Below are positions 27,233 to 38,720 of a DNA stretch of 64,000 nucleotides, one piece after another (position 1 is the first letter of the stretch; each line of letters begins with the position of its first letter). Made by a program: the position numbers and the translations under genes. Location of the stretch: the NCBI GenBank assembly GCA_009733575.1, contig ML769500.1, positions 1 to 64,000 of the forward strand, written 5' to 3'. The notes under the pieces are model-generated. The model was not told where the DNA came from, did not search any database, and saw only the letters and a list, made by a program, of their open reading frames with translations. This DNA is from Gymnopus androsaceus JB14 (lineage: Eukaryota > Basidiomycota > Agaricomycetes > Agaricales > Omphalotaceae).

Positions 27233-30215
27233 ATGACAACCAAGATGTTCGCTGCTCAGACTCTGGGTTGTTTGATCTTTCTAGCTCTTGCATCCACCTG
27301 CGTACATGCCAATTCTCCACAAGTCCTGTTAGGGAACACCACGTTGATTGGGAGAGATGTGACGCTTTCGAACCAAGATTTCTTTGGAGGTGAGGCATCT
27401 CTGCGATGGAATTGCTTTGTGTTTATGAAGCTCGGCTGTTTAGGTATCCCCTACGCGGAACCGCCCCTCGGAGCCTTGCGCTTTCAACGACCGGTCTTAA
27501 AAACAAGTCTTGATACCGCTGAATTCGACGCTAGTAATTTCGGATTTTCTTGTTTGCAAGAAGTAGGTTAACATTTACTATTTCAATGAGTTCTACATAC
27601 ATCCTCACTGTGTCTATGCTACTCCAGGGTGTTCCTGTCTCAGAACTCTCAGAGGACTGTTTGACGATAAACGTCTTTCGGCCCTCTGATGCAACGGCAA
27701 ACGCATCGCTGCCGGTAATATTTTGGTAAGCGTACATTCAGACTCTCGAAGCTATTGCATTTATCCTTATCCTTGGAATACAGGACGTATGGTGGAGGTT
27801 TTTATAAAGGATCATCGACCCAAGTTTAATGCAAGCGCAATTGTGGCACAAAGTATTGCACGGTGCGTTATGTTTGTCCTGATTTTATTCTGATCGGGCA
27901 TATATCTTTCCTTCAACTTCGAATCACTGCCAAGGCCTACTGACAAGTCAATTGCGTGATTGATCACTATAGGAACCCCGTCATTTATGTCAGCTTCAAC
28001 TATCGACTTGGGCCTCTGGCTTCCCGCAAGGACAAGAGGCAGCCGATCGAAAGGCTCTAAACTTAGGTCTAAGCGATCAAATCGCTGCATTGACATGGGT
28101 GCAAGAGAATATAGGCGCGTTTGGTGGGGATAAAGGTTTGTTTATTTCAACTGGTGAAGTTCCAGGGAACCTAAAATTTATTTAGACAAGGTAACAATAT
28201 CTGGAGAGAGTGCTGGTGCAGTCATGACAGCTGTTCTGCTCTTGAATCCCGATATCTCGAAGTTTGCCCGAGCAGCTGTGAGTTGGTTTACAAAGATACG
28301 TACTCTACCACTGAGTTCTTGTTTATAGATATTGCAATCTGGCTCCGCCGCAACAGCTCTTACTTACGGACCTCTACATCGCCAGGTGGACTGGGACAAC
28401 TTTGTTGCTGGAGTTCCCGGATGCGAGAATCTTTCCTCGACGGATAACACCTTTGAATGCTTGAGATCTGTCAACACTACAGCCATTTTCGATGGCTTAG
28501 TTATTGCGCAAAATGAAATTACAGAGCGGATCCCATGGAGTACGACTATCGACGGGATGGGTGGATTCATGCCTGAGCTGCCATCCTTGCTATTTGCGAA
28601 AGGGATCTTTGCGAAGATGTCATTCATCGCTGGCGATGATTTGGATGAAGGTTTGGCTTTCTTTACTTCGTTCTCGTTATATGTTGAAAATTTGCTACTC
28701 CGTGAATAGAACTCTTTTCACCTTTCCTTCCTATAATTTTACTACGGAACTTATCGAGAACATAGTCATGGCAAATTTCTCTCCTCCCGCGGTCTCAGAA
28801 CCCCAAGTGAAAAAAACTGTGGCGCAACTAGTGGCATTATATCCAGAAATCCCTGCTCTAGGCTCCCCTTTCAATACCGAAATGACACCTTCGGTCTTAG
28901 CCCTGGATTTAGAAAATGGTATCAGTAAATCATTCTCTTTCTTCCTCTTTTGCTAATACTACCTTACTTAAGAGCTAGTGCAATTAGTGAGCGATATCCT
29001 TTACTCGCTTATTTTGACTACTAATTTGGTTTTAGCTGGGGATTTGCTCTTCCATTCGCAGCGAAGATCCTGGATACAGACAGCGAGCAAATGCAGGAGT
29101 GAAAACTTACGGTTATTCTCTTCACGCAGCCACAACCCGAAACCCCAGCTTACCTTTGGAGCAAGTCCTTGTATCTAGATTTTGTGTTTAGTTGTTAGAC
29201 TAAAGTCGCTGGTTCAAAGTGGTCCATGGGGTCAGAACTTTAATTATCTTTATGGCGGCGTGCAAAACGCAACTGCATCTGACACTGTGCTGAGTGCGGC
29301 GATCATTGATTACTGGGTCTCATTCGCCACGAGCTTGACCCCAAACGACGGGAAAGGCGTCTCCCGTAAGTAAATCTTGACCAGAGTGATCTTTTTCTAA
29401 ATCTCCTGCGCCCCCATTCCATAGGTCCTACATGGGATCAATACACTCCTCAAAATCCAGTGCGTTGTGCTCATGCTGAAGACAGGAATCTTCGCTGAAC
29501 GTATTCTTTTGCAGGTCCTCATACAGCTCAACGGCGAAATCCAATAGACGCTAGAGAATGATAGTTCTTCACACTGGAAAGCCGCTGAATAACATCAGCT
29601 GTAGCAGTATACAGCTTAAAACTAGCTGTAGTAATATAAAAGTTTGCATGAAGTTCCTGGTTCGGAATCGGAACCATGAACTTCTGAAGGGCTAGTGATT
29701 GGACATACGTTGCCAGATGGGGCTTGGCATCGAACAATGCAATAAGCCGCCCGGTGACCTTCAGATATACATCGGAGAGGGTAGTGTAATCGGCTTCAGA
29801 CGAAATGGGCAAGCGGAGAACAATTTCTCGGAAGATGCCACGCTGCGAATAGTGAACCCAGGCTCTTCCAACGGAGGGCACAATTGCGAAGAGTTGCTCT
29901 ATCGGAGTAGAGATTTCGACGATAGAGTCTACCAGTTCGTTGGGCAGTGACATGATGGTTAAGAAGTTAGATGCGGGCTTCATGGCGTTACTTTTAAGCG
30001 CCTAGCTATGAGCGCTAGTTGGGAAACCAAATCAAGGTCGGTCAAAGCCAGTTATTGCAAAACTATTCAGAAATCCTATACTCATTTTATCACAGAATTC
30101 TGCAGTGTAANNNNNNNNNNNNNNNNNNNNNNNNNCAACTGACCTCATTCCAGACAATTATCGCAAGGAGCAGATCGATTTCATCAACTCAATGCCTATT
30201 ACTTTTCATCACTGA
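27233..30215 (+). CDS. Secreted type-B carboxylesterase/lipase, copy A (assembly-disrupted)
   Basis: Member of the cholinesterase/carboxylesterase alpha-beta hydrolase family. It has a signal peptide (MFAAQTLGCLIFLALAST), GIPYAEPPLGALRF, SEDCLTINVFRP, the oxyanion YGGGFY, and the nucleophile motif SGESAGAVM (about 28200). SAATALTYGP and the Asn-rich middle part follow, then GPWGQNFNYLYGG and VSFATSLTPND near the end. Many introns of about 50-60 bp are visible. Problems are an extra A near 27823 (copy B reads STQFNASA), one missing base near 28028 before FPQGQEAADRKALN, and an F-box fragment plus an N gap interrupting the last exon at 29537-30135. The tail after the gap ends at 30215. The gene is probably intact in the genome. 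The histidine region of the triad was not located with certainty. Confidence 0.7.
29537..29953 (-). pseudogene. F-box gene 2 fragment (5' part only)
   Basis: Near-copy of 24896-25307, starting MSLPNELVDSIVE and ending in CKNY/SLASIGF-like sequence where it switches to the esterase exon. A few indels break the frame near VEISTPIEQ. It sits inside the esterase last exon and may be misplaced by the assembly. Confidence 0.7.
30111..30135. other. Assembly gap (25 N)
   Basis: Twenty-five N bases between the F-box promoter fragment and the esterase tail. Confidence 0.99.
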
Positions 30216-30780
30216 CGGTCGATGTATTGGAAAACGTTAGTGATCTCCAAGAGAATAATCGAAATTGTATTTGTACGACGCAAACATCTGATACACATTC
30301 AACTTATCAACCGCGTCCGTCGTTTCTCCAACTTTTACTTCGATGGCCATTATAATGGCTTTCGGTGTCTCTTCACACATCCAGAGTCCCCATACTCTAA
30401 GTGATTGCTTGAGGCAGTTGAAACTCGACAAAGATTTTCTCCCTAATTGGCTCAAACCTCTACGTACTTAGAATGCATCGGGAGCTTTAATATCCCCGGC
30501 GTTAGCTCCCAGAATACTAAACTAACCATATTTACGGGCAACCAGCGAACCATTGGGAACTGTGTAATTTTTTTTGTTTGAAAATAGAGACCTTTATCAA
30601 TTTGCATCTCCCTCAGATGCTCGCAGAAAGGTATTTCGATTCCGCGGCAGACTTGATATCCTGAAGGGCGTCAAAGTTAGTCCAGGTAGGTATAGATTAG
30701 CAAGTCCTCGGAAACACCGACGCACAGCATTGGTGATATCCGTCCGGAGGGCGCTTCTTTGGATATATCTGATGTAAAAC
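30136..30780 (+). repeat. Esterase tail and F-box promoter pieces of the duplicated unit
   Basis: 30136-30682 matches 42137-42681 (esterase 3' end). 30685-30780 matches 25463-25557 (sequence between the F-box 2 promoter and the TGTAAAAC site). The two blocks belong to different parts of the unit. Confidence 0.8.
30773..30780. other. Target-site duplication TGTAAAAC, left
   Basis: Identical to 39200-39207 across the element. The empty site is at 25550-25557. Confidence 0.9.
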
Positions 30781-30819
30781 CAAGAGGCGTGCGGCTGCGA
30801 AATTTTTGACATCATGCCT
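30781..30819 (+). repeat. Left terminal inverted repeat
   Basis: Fourteen perfect bases CAAGAGGCGTGCGG, then CGAAAT and a diverged GACATCATGCC, matching the reverse complement of the right end. Confidence 0.9.
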
Positions 30820-30829
30820 GGAAGAATTT

Positions 30830-31288
30830 GGGGGTACCTAGGTACCTACCCCGGTCCGTTCGGTGCTTAGGTCCGATCGTAGCCGTAGCCGTAAAAAGTA
30901 GTAACCTCATAATTTCGTTCATAAAGTAACATATTAGCTTGATATACAAAATTATTTAGTACCAATCCATTATAAAGCTTGCTTTAGTGCATTAAAAAGT
31001 AAAGGATGGGTATCGTGCTTCTGCAGAAGGAAATCGGACGCAAGTCGAATTTAGCACCCAATGGTTTACAAGTGCTAAAAATCGGTTTATTCTAAAACAA
31101 CAAGAACTGTATATTTTTCAAATCTGAGAATGCTAACGGATAGCGAGACCTCAAAAATGGTAGGGTCACTCTCTTAAATTAGACGAAATATTAAGAATTA
31201 CAGTCGCTATGGAGAATCTTAACTTTATGAGCTGAATGATTGTGATCGAGCCCCAAAAGGGAATTGGGTAGGTACCTCCAGCGGTCCG
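30830..31288. mobile_element. Candidate nested insertion at the left end
   Basis: The right end passes from its TIR directly into CATCAGCATTTCCGCT, but the left end has about 450 extra bases before the same motif (31289). The extra block begins with GGTACCTAGGTACCTACC (30833-30850) and ends with GGGTAGGTACC (31266-31276), an inverted pair. No open frame lies inside. Target duplication is unclear. Confidence 0.45.
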
Positions 31289-31450
31289 GCATCAGCATTT
31301 CCGCTGATTTATAAACCGTATAACCGGCATAATGGTATAAACATTATACCGGATCATACGCCCTCATACCCCGACAAATATCGGATCAATTATACAAGCT
31401 GTATAATTTTGTATATTCATTATACGCAGTTTATACAAATTTATACATCC
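31289..31450. repeat. Left subterminal array
   Basis: Starts CATCAGCATTTCCGCT, shared in inverted orientation with about 39130-39154, then many short GTATAA/TTATAC/TATACC motifs. These are likely transposase-binding repeats. Confidence 0.6.
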
Positions 31451-31468
31451 CTGTTCTGAGTCAATACA

Positions 31469-33019
31469 CTAGTAGTGAGGCAATTTGCTAGCATGGTGCA
31501 CAGGATCTTCAATGGCTAAGGCTGCAGAAGCGCGCCGTGAACTCTCCAACATCCCAAATGCTAATTTCCTTGTCTCCTCTTGTGCAGCTGCCAGTTCTTT
31601 ACGCAGTCGCTTGACCTCCTTCTCCAAAGTTCGAGCATAGCTGGCCAGTTTGAGATTTTCCGACAACCGGACTCTAGCCTTATCAGCAGAAGCAACCTTT
31701 CGGCGTACAAGCTTCGGGTTTGGAGCTATGTAAATGTAAGAACAAACAGTGTGCTACTAGTAACTTGAAGACATACCTGGAGCAGGGGTCGCAAGGATGA
31801 CATCCCATGTTGCGGGAATTAGACCAGCTTGAGCCTGAGCAATCTTCTCCGCAGATGTCTCAGAAACAAGGGTGGTGTCCGCATTATCAATATTTTGAAC
31901 ACTAAATGGGCAAGTTAGTTAAATATTTCAATTGAATAGCCAAGGGGTGTGCAGGAATTGGAGCACCCATATAGGGTTGGGAGGGGAGGGTGGGGTCAAG
32001 AGGCCCTAAGACTAAAATTTCTGAACTTAATTTATTGCAGCAATATGGCCTGGAATCAATACTTTTACATGTTTTATGCATTTTTTGCACATTTGGCAGG
32101 CACAGGATAGTTTACCCATGGTTCTCTGACCCTCCTATGAGTTATTGTCTAGAATGCTTGGATTATACAAACAAATAAACATTTTCCACTTCAGTAACAT
32201 CATCTAAAATGAATATATTTGTGCAAATCCCAAAATATGACTGGTTTTGTAATGATTAGAGGCAGTGTTAAGAAACAGAGATTGCTCAAAAGGAAGTAAT
32301 AACTTTTTTGATATTTAATTCAATGTCCTAGAAATTTGACAGCAGGGGAAGAGGGGGATAGACCAGGAGTATAGCAAAGCAGATTGCATCTGTGGGATCA
32401 ATGTTGGATTTGATTTTTGCCAAGTGCCGTTGCTCGCCATGGCTTCCAATTGGAAATACTAATTACTGTATATAAGCCTGTTTGTATTACTTCAATCCCT
32501 ATCCGTTTGCCTCCCAACTCCCACTATGAGGCACAAATGAAATATATTCTTTGATGCTGCCTTCTCTTGAGTGATGCCGAACCTATGCATCCCAACAATC
32601 AATTGGGGCAATGTGCCTGGGGATTTGCTTATGTAACTGTGGGAATCTTCTTCCCTATAAGGCAGGTACAGGAGGGGAGGGAGGGGTCCATTGAGCTTAA
32701 GACCAAAATACAAGGTGATATATAATTTAGAATTTTTGCACACCCCTTGTGAATAGCAAGATTTACTCACTTGCCAGCAGTACTAGTAATCAGCCACGAA
32801 TCTCTTTCATACTCTTGGGAACTTTCAATGATCTCCGAGTCATCCATAATAACTTGATTTTGTATGCTATACCAAAGATCAACCTTGAAAGAAGTAGCTG
32901 GGCTTTGAAGTTGTACTTACCGACTTGGTGATAATGGTAGACTTGATGACATCTTGAGTCTTGATGATGGATGAAAAAGCAAAAGGAATAAAAATTTCTT
33001 TCGTTGATGGTGGCATCAT
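31469..33019 (-). CDS. Third gene of the transposon: small coiled-coil protein
   Basis: Spliced reading: a start at 33019 (MMPPSTKEIFIPFAF...), an intron of about 44 bp, VDLWYSIQNQVIMDDSEIIESS..., a large intron 31912-32770, then VQNIDNADTTLVSETSAEKIAQAQAGLIPATWDV. After another short intron comes PNPKLVRRKVASADKARVRLSENLKLASYARTLEKEVKRLRKEL, a basic segment running into a strong coiled coil. The stop is at 31469. The protein is about 165-170 residues. The basic-plus-coiled-coil layout recalls a bZIP-like DNA-binding dimer, but a canonical bZIP basic motif is not evident. It lies downstream of and in the same orientation as the transposase. Its start is uncertain and no family was recognised. 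Confidence 0.55.
31941..32749. mobile_element. Nested non-autonomous element (809 bp) in an intron
   Basis: Terminal inverted repeats CAAGGGGTGTGCA at both ends and a perfect 8-bp target duplication TGAATAGC (31933-31940, 32750-32757). Removing the element and one duplication leaves a 42-bp intron. There is no coding capacity. The TIR is hAT-like (8-bp duplications are typical of hAT) and is also similar to the host element TIR at 11 of 14 positions. Confidence 0.85.
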
Positions 33020-33089
33020 AGCTAGTAGCACATGATGCTGACTCCGAGTCGCAGCTGAATTTTTGTTCAGTACAAGAGTACAACATCGA

Positions 33090-36000
33090 TTAGAACAATA
33101 TTTCATTAGAATGGTAGTCTGCATACTTATTTACATAGAACGTATGAAAGATATCAAGAGAGTGATGAAATTTCAGTCCATTAGTCAGAATGGGACGTGA
33201 ACCATAGACTGGTTCCAGATGCACACCTCGAACAAGAGTGTCCAAATGCACGACCGCAAGAAAAGGATGATGTTGATGGGCATCAGTATAAGTAGGTTTC
33301 ACCATCCACATATTTGTTTTTGAGTCAGGCCTATGACCAAAGGTGTTGAACCAATGCACAAGCACACAAGGATAAGTCTTTCTCTCATGTTGAAAGGAGA
33401 AAAACAGCAATGCACGAGCTACACTCATGCCACGAAAGCCAGGACAATCCTCGTTGATTGTAGCTAGAACGCAGTCACGTCAGACAACACCATGCCATGA
33501 TGGCGTACTGCGAATACGTTCTTGTTTCATGCCACATATGCCCGAGTTGTCACTAGGGGCATAGAACATTGCGACGGCAGAATGGTAGACATTGATTTTC
33601 GAAATGATTGAGGGGAGTTCGGTATTAGGATCTTCAAGCTGGTCATGAAGAAATTGTTGTACAAGCCGTTCAAGGCAAGGCTGACCAATATATTCAGCTA
33701 GTTGACGAATGTACCGCGGATAAGTTGTTTCTGCTTGAGCTGCATTAGACATGAAGGATATTTACGATAATCAATGCTTACCACGTCTTTTCGCTAGTTC
33801 AACCTTTGCAATTGCTCGATCACTATCGATGGGCCCAATATCATCGTTATCAGCGTCAATGGGGTCCAGAGGTTTGCGAGTAGGTGGGAGCAGTCCGCGT
33901 GAAACAGCGCATGAGCGAAAGGCTATAAGCTTGTCTAGCCGTTGGTTTGTCAAAAGCATTTGGCTAAGCGCTTGGTAACGATTGGATCGTCGCCAAGGCT
34001 TTTTGACTGCAGAGATATGGCGTGATTCGGTGATTGAGGAGCAGAGACCATTGGGTGCACCAAAGTTGATAATGAGAAAGGGATAGTGGATGATGGAGTG
34101 CATACGGGGGAGGGAGAAGTGCTCTCGCACACCAGAGGTCCTGAAGATTTCCCGATAATGGTGGAACACTTCGATTGAGTTCTTGATGGCTTGAAGAGAG
34201 TTCTCGTCAATGTCGGAACGTCTAACCAGATAGCAGAAGTCAAGGAATGATGAGAGACATTTCATCATATCCTCTGGGAGGTACTCTGCTACTGCGGGTA
34301 GAAACACCTAATAGTAACTCAGAAATGAGATCATAAAAAGAGCGTAGCCACAGACCTTCATTAAAGCCTTTGAGTCATCCCCAGTCCATTGCTTGAATCT
34401 ACGTCCATGAGGGAAACGGCGCAAACCCGGGAAAGCAGGTACAAGAGCAATACTAGGATGAAATGTACAAAGAATAAGCATATGTAAAAATAAAAATAAA
34501 AAGGACAACGTACCGGCGGTCAATGTCATCTATAATCTCATTTGCACGTGCTTCGCCGTGCTCTAGGGTGAGATAGTCGAACACCCAATCAACGAGCATA
34601 TCCTTGAAGCATCCCTTGATGACCTGGTGTAAAAGATCGGCTGAGAGCATTTCATGTATGTCGGCACGAGGGAAATGAGCAGTAAATGGCTATTTTCCAA
34701 AAATTAGCAAACGTGTGTAGGCATGCAAAGGTAATGACAAACTATGACAGCTTCATTGATACCAAAGTTGTCCCATAGTGCTCGCCCTTCTCCACTATAT
34801 TCCTCTCGGAGGAGCTCATCTAGTTCACGTGTTTGACGATCCGATGCATTTTCCAAGTTTGAGGATGGTGCTGTGCATCTGCAATTGAAGTATCAGGAAG
34901 ACAGTTAGGTAGAATTGAATTTGTAACTTACCGCCCACACCAGCCTTGTACAATTCCAGCAAGCAGCACTTGTTCCGGATAGTCTGCAATAAACGCCGCC
35001 AAGTCATAGATAACACGACGGAAATGGCCATCAGGGCATTTGCGAATGACTGGCACCGTCATACCTGGTTTGAGGGTCTTGAGAATTGCAGCGATTGAAG
35101 TGTGGTAGAGTTTCTTCTTGAACATCCGGAAATTGACGTCGTTATCATACTTGCGTTCCGCTATATTAAAGCTGTTTAGAAGAAAAGAAATTGCACATTA
35201 GGTTGGTACTCACATTTTGGGATAGCAAGGAAACCAATTGGGATGACAGCATTTGCATGGGCACGGCAAAGTGAGTTTGTTATGTTGCCGATGGTCAGAT
35301 AAAGGGGGTGATATTCAACGTGACCAGTGGCTACAGAAACTGTTGTCTTGTCGGCTCCGAGGATTACAGGTACAAGCATAGCGCCATCAACAGTATCGGT
35401 CTCATCTTCATCATAAACTTGTGTCTGTAAATGTGTTATCAGTTTTCATATAGTATAATTTTGCTCTAGACGTACCGCATGTCTCCATGCAAAATTTCCC
35501 GACATAAAATCACACCAGCGCCGAGTTCCAAATTTGTCGGTATGAATGTAAGGTGAGACGTCAAAGTCTCTAGAAAATTTGGGATTTGAGAGGATGTTTG
35601 CAATGACAGTATCGGGGTCTCGGTACCACACCTGATAGGAGGTTTTCTGCCACTCAGGAGCATTCCGGGGAAGGGTTTCATCCACAACTGTCTGAAAACA
35701 TCTCCATGGAGCACTTCCTGCTTGAATGTCATCGATTGTGGTGTACATGTCATGATGATTGTCAAAAGGGCCTCCTTCAGCTTCATCTAAACTAGCTGCA
35801 TGAGCAAGTTGCTGCTGATGAAGAAACCAAATATTCATCAGTTCATCTATGTTGCTCTGAGACATCTCCACTTTGCGAAAAAGCTGGTCAGCTAGACGAA
35901 ATTCGGCCTCTCCATCAAAAGGAGTCCACGGATTATCGGCGGGTTCATTTTCGACAGGAGAGCTACCAGGAGGTAGTGGCAATCCATCCTTGTTGCAGAT

Positions 36001-36327
36001 TTCTCCTGAGTTCAGAGTATTAAAATTGATTCGCCAAAAGAATATAATTCACATACCACTTAAATGAGGATGATAAACTTTCTTTTCCTTTGGAAATTGC
36101 AATGGTGAGGGTGGAGGAGAAAACGGAGTAGTTAGTGGTGAAGGAGGGGCATTGGAAAGTGAGTTAGGCTCGGGGCTCTGGGAACAATTACGCTGGGGCT
36201 CGGAGCTTGGGGAATGATTATGCAGGGGCTTAGGTTGAGATCGATGAGCTTTGTTCACATGCAAAGTGAGGTGGTTATTCTTCTTGAAAGTCCGGATGCA
36301 GCCAGTAAACGGGCATTGAATAGGCAT
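33090..36327 (-). CDS. Plavaka-family transposase, one nonsense codon
   Basis: DDE-type DNA transposase of the basidiomycete Plavaka group. The start MPIQCPFTGCIRTFKKNNHLTLHVNKAH is a single C2H2 zinc finger, followed by a Pro/Ser linker. Later exons show EFRLADQLFRK, SYQVWYRDPDTVIANILSNP, then GAMLVPVILGADKTTVSVATGHVEYHPLY and NSLCRAHANAVIPIGFLAIPK. PEQVLLAGIVQGWCGRC is followed by HEMLSADLLHQVIKGCFKDMLVDWV, FKQWTGDDSKALMKVFLPAVAEYLP and SITESRHISAVKKPWRRSNR. The C-terminal module is INVYHSAVAMFYAPSDNSG and VHLDTLVRGVHLEPVYGS, ending VNKYADYHSNEILF at 33090. Introns are about 45-70 bp. The only break is an in-frame TGA at 33480-33482 between HGVV and RDCVLATINEDCPGF; CGA-to-TGA would explain it. 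Family identity is strong. Confidence 0.88.
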
Positions 36328-36469
36328 GGCGACAGAGGTTGAGCATGAAGTCAGAAGGAAAAAATATTGAAATTCATTGAGCGCCCAAACTTGAAAAGTT
36401 TACCCCGTCACAGCCAAAACCAAACTTGGAGTTCCTCATCCACCCAAACTAGCTCAAAACACACCCGCT
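36328..36469. promoter_or_regulatory. Divergent promoter inside the transposon
   Basis: 142 bp separate the start of the transposase (-) from the passenger gene (+). No TATA box was seen. Confidence 0.5.
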
Positions 36470-38720
36470 ATGACCTCTCGCATGCAGCTCCATGGTGTAA
36501 AAAACAATACTCCTCCATCTCTCATTCCAAAAGCCCGGGCTGAGCAACGTGAAAATCGAGACCTGAAAGCTGCAGAAAAAGCTGCCAAAAAAGCTGTTGC
36601 GGATGAAGAAAAAAGTGCTGCTGCAGATAAAAGAGCAGCTTCGAATAAACGGGTGGCCAAAGCACTGGACAATCAAGCAGCAGCTGATGCGGACCTCTCA
36701 GCGATACGTCCAGATTTGCAGCCTGCGAAGGTACAGTGCAATCTTCAGCTGCTAAAAAAAACTTACTTTGTTTTGGTAGAAGACTTGCAGCCGCAAAGTT
36801 CAGCCTAAACCCACAAAATTAACGGATACAATTCAGCCCGAGTTACTCTCTGCTCAGACTGGTGATGGCGCTGACCAAGCGGGTAATGTTTCCAGCAACA
36901 CGGAAGAGCTTTTAGATGATATCGGCAGCACTATTCCTGAACTGGAGACTAATCCTACCCATGTCGAGCCTGCAGATGATTCTGATTATGCTGATCTTGA
37001 CGATGACGAAATTGCTGTGCTTAGGAAAGCGAAGGCCAAAAGACTTGCCCGGCAACAGAAAATGGTATATATCTTTGAATGTAGAGAATACTTCACTGAT
37101 AAAAATTTTACAGGATGCGAAATCATTGATCCGCAATGACGTGGCAGCCTCCCAAGAAAATCTGCCTACAAATCCGCTCACTGGAGGCAGCAAACAACCT
37201 AGAGCAGAGAGTGATAGCAAAACATGAGTAAGATTGAGATTTTTTGAGGGATTTCATCGCTAACCTACTCCCGAGTTCAACTGACCCAAAGCGAGCCAAG
37301 AATGTCATCGGAGGCCTAAATACCGACTGGGCAAAAACTGTCTATGGGAATACCAAGGCTGCGACATCTAGAGTCTCTGTAGCCTCTAGTGATGCAACCA
37401 GTGGCATGGAAATCGACTTGGAGGAGGTTACTACTGGGGAATTTGACATTGATGCAACGGCCGAGGCACTAGAGATTGAAAGAGGGGCCAAGAGCTCTGG
37501 TAAAGGGGAAAATAATTCCAAGGTATGTGACCACTGATACTGAGAGCATGATACTGAATAATGTGAAGGTCATCGAGGATGTAAAGTTGGAACCTGCTGA
37601 TGTTAATGCAATCGCCGCTGAAGAGCGTGAGACCGGCAAACCAGCCAAGCCACCAGTCAAACGTCGCCAAGTAGCTGCCAAGTCTCACCTTCCTACCATC
37701 ACAGCCAATGACTACAAAATATGGACCGATGAGGTCCTTCCCAATATCTTCGAATGGGCTGCACCGAAGCAAAACCAGTTCAGTCTTAATAGTGACCATG
37801 ACTTTTTTCCCAAAGTCCGAGAATTGTGGATGAAGCACCTAGGCTCGCTCCCACACATTCCAGCAACATACAAGTCAGAGAAGGGCAAGATTCTTACGCG
37901 TGCAGATCACCCTGCAATTTATAGCCTTGTCTGTTCCACATCACTCATTGTTTGTTCTCGATACTCACTGGAGAAATTCTATACTAGGCTCAACAGCAAG
38001 TCCGGACTTATCAAACAAATGTCAGGAAGAATGGTCTGAGGATTGTCGGAGATGCAGTGAATATGATGGAGACTATTGAAGAGAAGAAAAAATTCGTTCA
38101 AGGATTAATCCTGAACGATGCTTTCTTGTTCGCTACTCCTGGTTCAACGGTCAGTTCTTCTTATTGCAAGATGCCATGGTATTTACTTGTTCACTGTAGC
38201 ATGCATTGAGCCAGGGTTTATTCAGAGGGGAGCTCATTATGCGTACCTTTGCTTTTCATCTCACCTGGGTCCTGAGTGCCAGCGACCCATGTGGAGATCC
38301 ACTTGGTGCTTTATCGCTGAGCGCTGCTGCTGTGCGTCACCACTACTTTGATGTTGATAGCTACTGACTTCAAAGCTACAGGTTTTACGAGGCCTTACGA
38401 TCTGGAAGGAGGGATTCAACTCAGTGGAAGTCGCCGGGAAGAAGAAATCTCGTAACAATTCGGACAGTTTCGGTGAAGACTGGGCAGGGTCTGCAATGCG
38501 ATTGTATGATGTTGGTAAACTGCTGAATGAGGAAAAGTGGGGGAAGATCTTTGAGGCCAGCGAACAGTATATTGCGGAAGTTCCGAAGGCAGGAGCGGGT
38601 CCATCGTTGGCAAGCATTCTGAACGATGCTAGGAGAGCTGCCACAACCGATGCAACATCCGAATTCTCTGGTCATGATGGTGCCGGTGGTGAAGATGACC
38701 CATTCTTACTCTCTGAATAA
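36470..38720 (+). CDS. Divergent passenger gene of the transposon, unknown function
   Basis: Starts MTSRMQLHGVKNNTPPSLIP, then a long Ala/Lys/Glu coiled coil (ENRDLKAAEKAAKKAVADEEKSAAADKR). Introns near 36731-36778 and 37064-37114 connect an acidic middle part (DDSDYADLDDDEIAVLRKAKAKRLARQQK) to IANLLPSSTDPKRAKNVIGGLNTDWAKTVYG. A folded domain follows: HLPTITANDYKIWTDEVLPNIFEWA, DFFPKVRELWMKHLGSLPHI, VRKNGLRIVGDAVNMMETIEEKKKFVQG, FRGELIMRTFAFHLTWVLSA, DPLGALSLSAAAVRHHYF. The acidic tail ends at 38720. Frame joins near 37225 and 38020 are not clean, so the copy may be decaying. The folded part resembles uncharacterised Agaricomycete proteins that travel with repeats; no enzymatic motif was seen. 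Confidence 0.6.

Larger units (their letters stand above)
25550..29537 (+). repeat. Segmental duplication, copy A
   Basis: Starts at the target site TGTAAAAC and matches 39200-42120 in the same order: MITE, esterase promoter, esterase. The copies are nearly identical over long stretches, differing mainly by single-base indels and by two deletions in copy B. The copy's 3' end continues at 30136-30682 after an interposed F-box fragment and a gap. Confidence 0.85.
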
